The position numbers and the translations under genes are program-made. From Brevipalpus yothersi (taxonomy: Eukaryota; Arthropoda; Arachnida; Trombidiformes; Tenuipalpidae): DNA of 64,000 nucleotides. Shown here piece after piece: positions 57,647-64,000 of this stretch. The stretch's first letter is position 1. Each line of letters begins with the position of its first letter. The stretch lies in contig QZCP01000033.1 in the NCBI GenBank assembly GCA_003956705.1, positions 89,366 through 153,365 on the forward strand. Direction: 5' to 3'. Under the pieces are notes generated by a model. The model searched no databases and was not told where the DNA came from. It saw only the letters and a list, made by a program, of their open reading frames with translations.

Positions 57647-59232
57647 ATGTCGAAAGCAAATCCAACGAAAACAGAAAGTGAACTCAGAACATCGGTTGAT
57701 GAATTTGCCCTCGACTTTTTGCGGATAATTTCTCATAACAAGGATGATCAACTACTTGTGTCCCCAATTGGAATTGTTGTACTGTTCACTATTGTTCTAG
57801 AAGGGGCTCATGGACAAACAGCTGATCAAATAATGCAAATATTACATCTGAAACCTCGATTTAGAAGCGTTGATGAGATTAGAGTTCAATTGAAAAAGGT
57901 ATAAAATTTTCGATCATTTTCAACTTCTGTATTGAGAGAAATTTTCATTCTGTCAGTAAACTGAGTTGATAGAGTAAGGTTCTTCTAACTGTGTTATTCT
58001 CTAAGGTGATCAACCAGTTGAATCATATTGATGAAGAACTAACCTTGAGAATGGCTAATAAAGCAGTATTACGCCAAAATATCGAATTGAAATCAAAGTT
58101 CAAGGCGATAATAGAGAATAACTATTCAGCTTCGATTAATTTGGAGGATTTCAACCAAGGAGATGCTCTGTTAGCTAAGATCAATGGATGGGTTGCCAAA
58201 GAGACCAATAATTTGATTCCCAATTTGTTCGATGAGCCTTTGGATAAAGAAGATTTCCTGGTCCTGATCAATATACTCTATCTCAAAGGTTTATGGTTGA
58301 AGTTTTTCAAACCTTGCACTCATAGAGAGTGCTTCCATAATTTTGATGGTACAGATAGTAGTGTGGCAATGATGTATCTCAGTGACGAAAGATTTGACTT
58401 TAATTACTTAAAAGAGGAAAAACTCAAAGTAAGTTTCTCACTTGACTCAGCCATCTGCTAATATAATCAACTTTTTCCGCATAGATAATACGATTTCCTT
58501 ACAGGAAGGGTGCTAGTATGTACATATTTATGCCGTTGGAGGTGAATGGAATTCAAGCATTTCTCGACAATCTTAAAGCTGATAGAATAGAGAAATACAT
58601 CCAGTCTCTCAAAGAGGCAGAGCTTTCTATTGTACAGATACCCTATTTTCAATTTTACGACTCTCATAATCTATCCAAAATACTGCCAAGAATGGGACTG
58701 ATCCAGGTATTCTCTTCTGAAACTGCTGAACTTCACGGAATTGCAGATATTACTGCTTATTTGTGAGTTCGATACATCTTTCAATAATTCCAAACGAATT
58801 TTCGGAATATGATCCTTCCAATGATGCTTGCTGGTCATCGAGACAAAAACCGCAGCATATCAAATATCGTATACCACAACTCATGTCCACAAGAATTTGA
58901 AACACGGAATTGTAATACAGATCTTCATTTCACCTCAAAACAGATCATATGCAATCCAAAAAACTGCAATTATTGTTGATCATAAAGGGACTGAGGCTGC
59001 AGCAGCTACAGGAGGTAAAATATCCGGTGTTAGTGGTGTGGATCCTTTTGAGACAAGAGACAACTTCGTTGCTGATCGTCCATTCTTATTTTTCATTAGG
59101 AATGAAGATTTCCCCGTAAATTTATTCACTGGGGTGATCAAAATGTTACCAAATTCAGCTTCTTCTAAGTATAAACGATCAGATAAGAAATCTTTTTGGT
59201 CGTATTTTCGGTCACTATTCCGCAAGAACTGA
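57647..59232 (+). CDS. serpin 3 of the tandem array (4 exons)
   Basis: Exons 57647-57898, 58006-58428, 58485-58762 and 58944-59232 total 1242 nt (413 aa). Exon 1 and intron 1 are almost identical to serpin 2, while exon 2 has changes shared with serpin 1 (KPCTHREC), which suggests gene conversion within the array. The hinge is GTEAAAATG and the loop GKISGVSGVDPFE, with P1 predicted as Val. DRPFLFFI and LFTGVIKMLP follow, then a basic tail (KRSDKKSFWSYFRSLFRKN). AATAAA lies about 20 nt after the stop. Confidence 0.9.
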
Positions 59233-60002
59233 GCAAATCAGATCTCAAAATAAAGGACGTCCAATTGATCCTCTCTTAGATGGTAACTTTCCAAACCTAA
59301 ACCCAAATACATCACCAAATTTGAAAGAATTGGGTCACGATCAGCACGTGATTCAAGGAAAGGAGCTGTTTACTTCTTATTCTCACCTCTCATTTGCCCT
59401 AAATATCAAATGACAAACTGAATCGGATTCTCTCCTGTGTTGTTAGTATCGAAAATTTTTAAGCTGATCCATATTGAGTACCTAAATGGAGGCATCGCCA
59501 AGTGATCCGAGATTCATGAAAGATTCGGATAGAAAAGATCAATTGTAGGTGATACATATTGTTCGCAACATTCGGATTGCTGTAAGTCAATTAAATTGAA
59601 TGATGCTCCGTTCAATCAATTATTCCATGTATGATGATTGAGATATTGTCATTGGTTCTGAGGCGGGTGATTCATAACATACCAATTCTGTCATTCTTTG
59701 CTGATTCAATTTAATACTTCCATATATTATTCTTAATCATAGTTTTTGGTTCTCTGATATTAACTCAGTATGCTACGACTCTTTTTCTCATTTTGCATTT
59801 CAATACACTCAATCAAAATCGATTCGAAAAACTGCTATTATCGAGGTCAAGGAGGTAAAAAATTCTCATCATTTCTTTTCCTAGGAGGAATGTTTGCACT
59901 TCGCCGTACTGGACACACAAAATGGCGCTATCATGATGGTCATGTGATCTCTTCAAGTTGATGAGGCGATAAAAGCATGGAAGTCAAGATCTAACCGTCA
60001 AG
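59233..60002. other. decayed end of the array
   Basis: Similarity to the cassettes fades after about 59420. A short piece near 59811-59858 reads SIRKTAIIEVKE, like the SIQKTAIIVDHK strand before a serpin hinge, so another serpin remnant may lie here. The frame at 59770-59961 otherwise has no recognisable features. Confidence 0.4.
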
Positions 60003-61031
60003 ATGGGTAATAAAATGATAATCAATACCAAGGCCACACTTCATCAAGCATTTGAAAAGACTGTCAAGAAAATCTATCCAGCTTCAATTGATCGAAAAAA
60101 GGAAGGAAAAGTTTCATCAGCGAAGCTTAGTCGATGGGTTGCTCAAAAAACGAACATCTCAATCCAAATGATATTCCCGTAGTGATCAACAGGCTATACT
60201 TCAAGAGGGTAAAATTTTTCAAATTTTGCGAGGAGAAAAAGTACTTCCATAATTACGATGGCACAAGGAGTGATGTGCAAATTATGTATCATGAGCACCT
60301 GCATTTTGACTTCGTTCACTCTGAGCAGGGGAATCTCAGAGTAAACAATTTCCATTCAATTCAATACTATCCAGTTACAATTATTCAAACACGTATAGAT
60401 TATTCGATTGCCTTACAAAGAAGGTACCAGCATGTTTATCTTCACGTCTCGACCATCTCGAGGCAAATAAAATGGAGGAATACACCGAATGTTTGCGAAA
60501 TACTGAATTGCACTCATTCAAATCCCAATGTTTCGACTCGGAGACTCTAATGAGTCACTTGAAAAACTGCCAGCAACAGGACTGAAACTTCCATTCGCTG
60601 CCTCTGCTGAATTTGAACGAATAACTGATCTCCGTGTTCAAATATAAGTCCTCTCAATCAAATTCTAATTCATGGGGAAAGTATGATGACAGGAAGACTA
60701 TGGAGTTTCGTACAAAAGATCCTGACTTGAAGGCTTATTTTGAACTTAAATCACTAATTGAACGCTTTTTACAATCACTTACAAATCAAGATGGACAATT
60801 TTAACACATTCTTCCATTGCATAACAGATCAAAATCAAAATTCAAAAAAGTGTTATTACCGTTGATGATGGAAGAAGTGAAGCTTCTGCCTCCACAGACA
60901 CAATTATGCTGATGTGTGGCTCAGAATCACCAGCAATGACTTCGACCATTCAAATTCTTCATTTGAGATGAGGAAAGCTCTGTTAATCTATTCGTCGGAG
61001 CAGTCAAGAAAATTCTCAAATGCTAGACCTA
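60003..61031 (+). pseudogene. diverged serpin pseudogene (fourth copy)
   Basis: Three pieces align in order with serpin exons 2-4: 60003-60345 (INTKATLHQAFEKTVKKIYP, SRWVAQKTN, FHNYDGTRSDVQIMY), 60390-60440 (IIRLPYKEGTSMFIF) and 60828-61030 (KIQKSVITVDDG, then EASAST and a decayed VNLFVGAVKKILK end). Frameshifts break each piece, and the SPIG exon is not found. It is much more diverged than serpins 1-3, so it predates the recent duplication. Confidence 0.75.
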
Positions 61032-62240
61032 CCTGAAATAAACAATTATAGAGCAACCCGCTTCCAGGTAGCTTTTTCGAACAGGACTTTCAACAATGAA
61101 TAGATCTGACGATGATTCACATAAGTCAACATGGAGAAGCTCCTATTAGTCTATCTGATGATTTATCGAAAAGTTTATCTTGGCTGCAAGCAATATTCAT
61201 ATCCAACTAGTCCACTGACCCACAGAGAATATTATTAGAATCAATGGTGAAAATGTGGAAACAAGGCATGTTGATGGCATTTTCCGCATGAACATTCCTT
61301 TGCATTCATTATCATATATGGTGAGTCATACTAGATAATTTTTTGATGTTGGTATAACCAACAAACTTGTAATTACATTTTAAAATTTTGAACTTTTGCA
61401 ATAAACTCTGAGGTACATTCATATTCAGCTTGATGTCTGATGATTCAATCTTCTTACCAGGACATATTTGATATTAGATTTCCCGCATGCAACTGCTGAA
61501 GTGGCGCACGGGTAAAATGAATGAGGTCTACCAAGATTTTTTTCTCAGCCTCGATATTCAGATTTGGCAGTCAAATGTCCACTCTTTCTCCTTGGTATGG
61601 TTGCAAATGCATTCATCCGAGGAGAGAATCAATCAACAAAAGTCTCACATTCGACCCTTATGATCTCCAGGAAATCGGATAAATGGGAGGCTTCTAACTC
61701 TAACTCGAACGACTAATTCTATACTCAATCATAAACAAATAATCGATATGAGTAGGTGTCATAAGTGTAGCGGAGAAACAGATTCCAATATACATTTTAT
61801 TTCATTTAAATAAAAATCAAGATTCAAATTGAAACTATTCAGTTGCTAAAAAACATCAGCTCACATTCAGCATCCAAAACCGAACTGGCGAGCTGCCGTT
61901 CTGTCAGTTGCGCTCACTACTCTCAGGACTATTCTTTGTTCAGAATGACCACATTCCAATGCGCATTGGGTTTTTCTGGAACAGTTTGGCGGTCAAAAGC
62001 CGAAGGTGAAAGATGCAAGGGAAGGAAGGAAAGAGAGAGAAAGAAAAGATCTCTTTGGTAGGAAGGCTCTATATCCCTCCTCTTTAGCCTGGCATCACAA
62101 GATGAGCAGTGCGAGAGATACAAAGTATATGATATACAATACAATATGAGCAATACAAAATTCAATCTAGGGTGGCAAAATTTCTATGAAAATCCAATTC
62201 ATCAGAAGATTAAATGGTTATGGTTAGATATTTTTTAATG
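61032..62240. other. spacer, possible LTR remnant
   Basis: No conserved coding frame. About 61764-62165 begins TGTAGCGGAG and lies just beyond the C-terminal end of the minus-strand integrase relic, where the 3' LTR of that element would be expected. I could not find a second copy or a clear polypurine tract, so the LTR idea is weak. A purine-rich block is at 62016-62050. Confidence 0.3.
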
Positions 62241-62740
62241 ACAGGCGTTGAGAACATTATGCACTCTCATGCTTGTTGAAATATCGAGACGATATGAATT
62301 CTCAGATAATTTTCCGAGTATTGTGAATGGTCCAAGATATCTCGGCCCAAGTTTTCGGAGTCTAAAGTTTCGAATCAACACTTAATCACCTACATTGAAA
62401 TTAGGTTTCTTGTGTTTTCGATCATATTTTTTGTTCACTTCATGATTCTTCCTGCTAATCAATTCTGCTTGCTTGCGAGCTTCAGAATTATTTTTCCATT
62501 GAGATTAGACTTGAATGTGGATTGACCGGCTGGAACGAAACTAGATGAATATTCTGTGGAACCATGAACAATGTTGTTGTATTCATACACACATTCTTGA
62601 GCTAGTAAAGCCCATGACTTTTTCCTTCATTTTCATTGAACTTACATCTGTTACGATGAGCTAGGATTAGATTGGCTCTCGCTACCATACCATTACTTTG
62701 ATGACAATCAGGTGGGATGAATTTCATCTTGATGTCATAC
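62241..62740 (-). pseudogene. Ty3/gypsy-like retrotransposon integrase, decayed C-terminal part
   Basis: Reading the minus strand from 62740 gives the end of the integrase core (PPDCHQSNGMVARANLILAH), then WALLAQECVYEYNNIVHG in another frame, then KKYDRKHKKPNFNVGD and LGPRYLGPFTILGKL, the chromatin-side C-terminal domain of Ty3/gypsy integrases. At least two frameshifts and a stop (after VGD) show it is dead. No reverse transcriptase is visible. Confidence 0.8.
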
Positions 62741-62919
62741 GAGGCGAAAGAAGTTTGGAATGAGATCAAATCAGTGATCAATTGAAAAATTGTTAGCTAG
62801 AATGAGTTTTTGGTTCCCAATCATGAGTACAAGTTCGATCAGTTGACAAAAATTCTGAGACTTCTGAGTTTTAGAGGAAAAGTTCAATGAATTGATAAAG
62901 AACAATCACCAAAAATGGC

Positions 62920-63430
62920 CATTTTCGGCCCTAGCTCCGAAAGATTTGAGACCCATCTTATCTTATTTATTTTTCGACAAAAAACATGACTATAACATTC
63001 TCAAGTGTCTAAGCTCCTTCGTTCTTCAGATATGAGTGCCAATGTTTTGGAGCTTGATCAGGCCACAAAAGGTCTGATTTCACCCGATTTTGATCGGACT
63101 TAGTTTTTCTGAGAGCTCACATCAGATCAGATTGTTTGATAATAAGATTGATAAGATAAAACCATGATCAGATAACAGAATGGCGAAAAACCACATTTTC
63201 TCCCATAACCGATCATATCTTCACAAATCGCTCTTACCACATGACCCAACTAGAAGCATGATTAGTCAATCTTATGATCAAGATGGTCAAAGAGTTTCAG
63301 GCTTTTGAAATGGATCTTTTTTTTGTTATACTGAAAAACGTCCTCTTATCTTGATGGTCAACAAAATGCTCTGACCACATGATGAAATTCACATCACAGC
63401 TTGTTCAGATAATTATAAACATTCTGAGAA
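62920..63430. repeat. diverged relative of the nested transposon's inverted repeat
   Basis: Shares in the same order with 36455-36960: ATTTTCGGCCCTAG, ACAAAAAACATGA, TTCTTCAGATATGAGTGCCAA, CAGGCCACAAAA, a TTTTGATCGGACTTAGTTTT-like stretch, CATATCTTCACAAATCGCTC, and a GTTATACTGAAAAACG block. It faces the same way as the left repeat, so the element's body should lie to the right and run off the window. Confidence 0.7.
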
Positions 63431-63539
63431 AGTTCCAAGATTAAAGTATAATTACAAACATATACATATACAAGTAAATATACAAGTACAAGTACCATTA
63501 CAAATACAATTACAATGAAATACAAATCACTATAGTTTA

Positions 63540-64000
63540 TTAAAGATCCGAACAGTTCTCTTCTAAGGCATGAATGAGTACTTCAATAGCTTCATTTTCA
63601 TTGTCCATGATGTCGCCATTTAAATTGTTGAAGTTTCTCAATCGTTTAAGTTGATCATACAAAAGATCAAATGCCTTATTTACATCAGAGTATATATTTG
63701 TCAAAGGAGTTGTGTTGAACAAATCAAACTCACTGTTTATGATTGTTGATCCATTAAATCCTAGTTCTTGTAATATCACAACTGATTCATCTCGAGAACC
63801 ATTTAATTCCATAACCGAATCACTAATATTGATTACCTGTATATCTTCTTCATCTTCAATGGTGATCAGAGGTATGGGTGTTGAACATCTTGTTGGATTT
63901 AGTCCATCGTCGAAATTTGAAGGGAGTTCGTCAAAACTACCAGATATGTTGAGATTCGATGGGAATGAAAACATTGCACTTGGTTCATCGATAGATGATA
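63540..64000 (-). CDS. C-terminal part of an unrecognised ORF, runs off the window
   Basis: Minus-strand frame open from the window edge to the stop at 63540; there is an ATG at 63974 but the frame continues upstream of it. The protein is acidic and Asn/Glu-rich (IEDEEDIQVINISDS, a short leucine-rich helix, then NENEAIEVLIHALEENCSDL). It lies just inside the transposon-repeat relative, so it is probably a gene of that element, not of the host. The family is not recognised. Confidence 0.5.
   Translation of the reverse strand, partial: SSIDEPSAMFSFPSNLNISGSFDELPSNFDDGLNPTRCSTPIPLITIEDEEDIQVINISDSVMELNGSRDESVVILQELGFNGSTIINSEFDLFNTTPLTNIYSDVNKAFDLLYDQLKRLRNFNNLNGDIMDNENEAIEVLIHALEENCSDL

Overview
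This is a eukaryotic nuclear window. It has spliced genes with GT-AG introns (many only 56-110 bases), AT-rich gene deserts full of (CT)n/(GA)n microsatellites, a Polinton/Maverick, a cut-and-paste DNA transposon and a Ty3/gypsy-like relic. Trypsin-fold proteases, serpins and compact introns suggest a small-genome arthropod, perhaps a mite; that is a guess from gene style, not a proof.

Layout. 1-6101: gene desert. 6102-8785 (+): seven-exon cytosolic-type aldehyde dehydrogenase. 10072-25514 (-): five-exon gene for a mucin-like single-pass membrane protein; its signal-peptide exon lies 7.5 kb upstream of the Ser/Thr-rich exon. 28416-29435 (+) and 33064-34045 (-): two paralogous secreted proteins of an unrecognised family. 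They flank mitochondrial citrate synthase (29736-31835, -), and a third fossil of the family lies between them. 32333-32772 (+): a broken copy of the cap-binding protein CBP20.

35126-46456: a Polinton (11,331 bp) with exact 6-bp target duplications (GTTCCT), 5'-AG...CT-3' ends and long terminal inverted repeats of about 0.85 kb. It keeps a frameshifted packaging ATPase, three small co-oriented ORFs and an N-terminal fragment of protein-primed DNA polymerase B. I see no integrase, capsid or protease gene. Inside it sits a second transposon (about 36.4-41.2 kb, inverted repeats of about 600 bp) with an intact 875-aa DDE transposase that ends in a SWIM zinc finger.

46.5-59.3 kb: three tandem copies of a cassette, each with a secreted serine protease followed by a serpin. 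The middle protease is a pseudogene; all three serpin gene models are open. The serpins are nearly identical except in the reactive-centre loop, which differs strongly. The third protease has Arg in place of the oxyanion-hole Gly193. Serpin fossils lie within and beyond the array.

61.7-64 kb: a decayed Ty3/gypsy-like integrase (-), then a diverged relative of the nested transposon's inverted repeat, with an ORF that runs off the window.

The most novel-looking system is the protease-serpin cassette array: co-amplified enzyme and inhibitor genes with a variable inhibitor bait loop and a modified protease active site.
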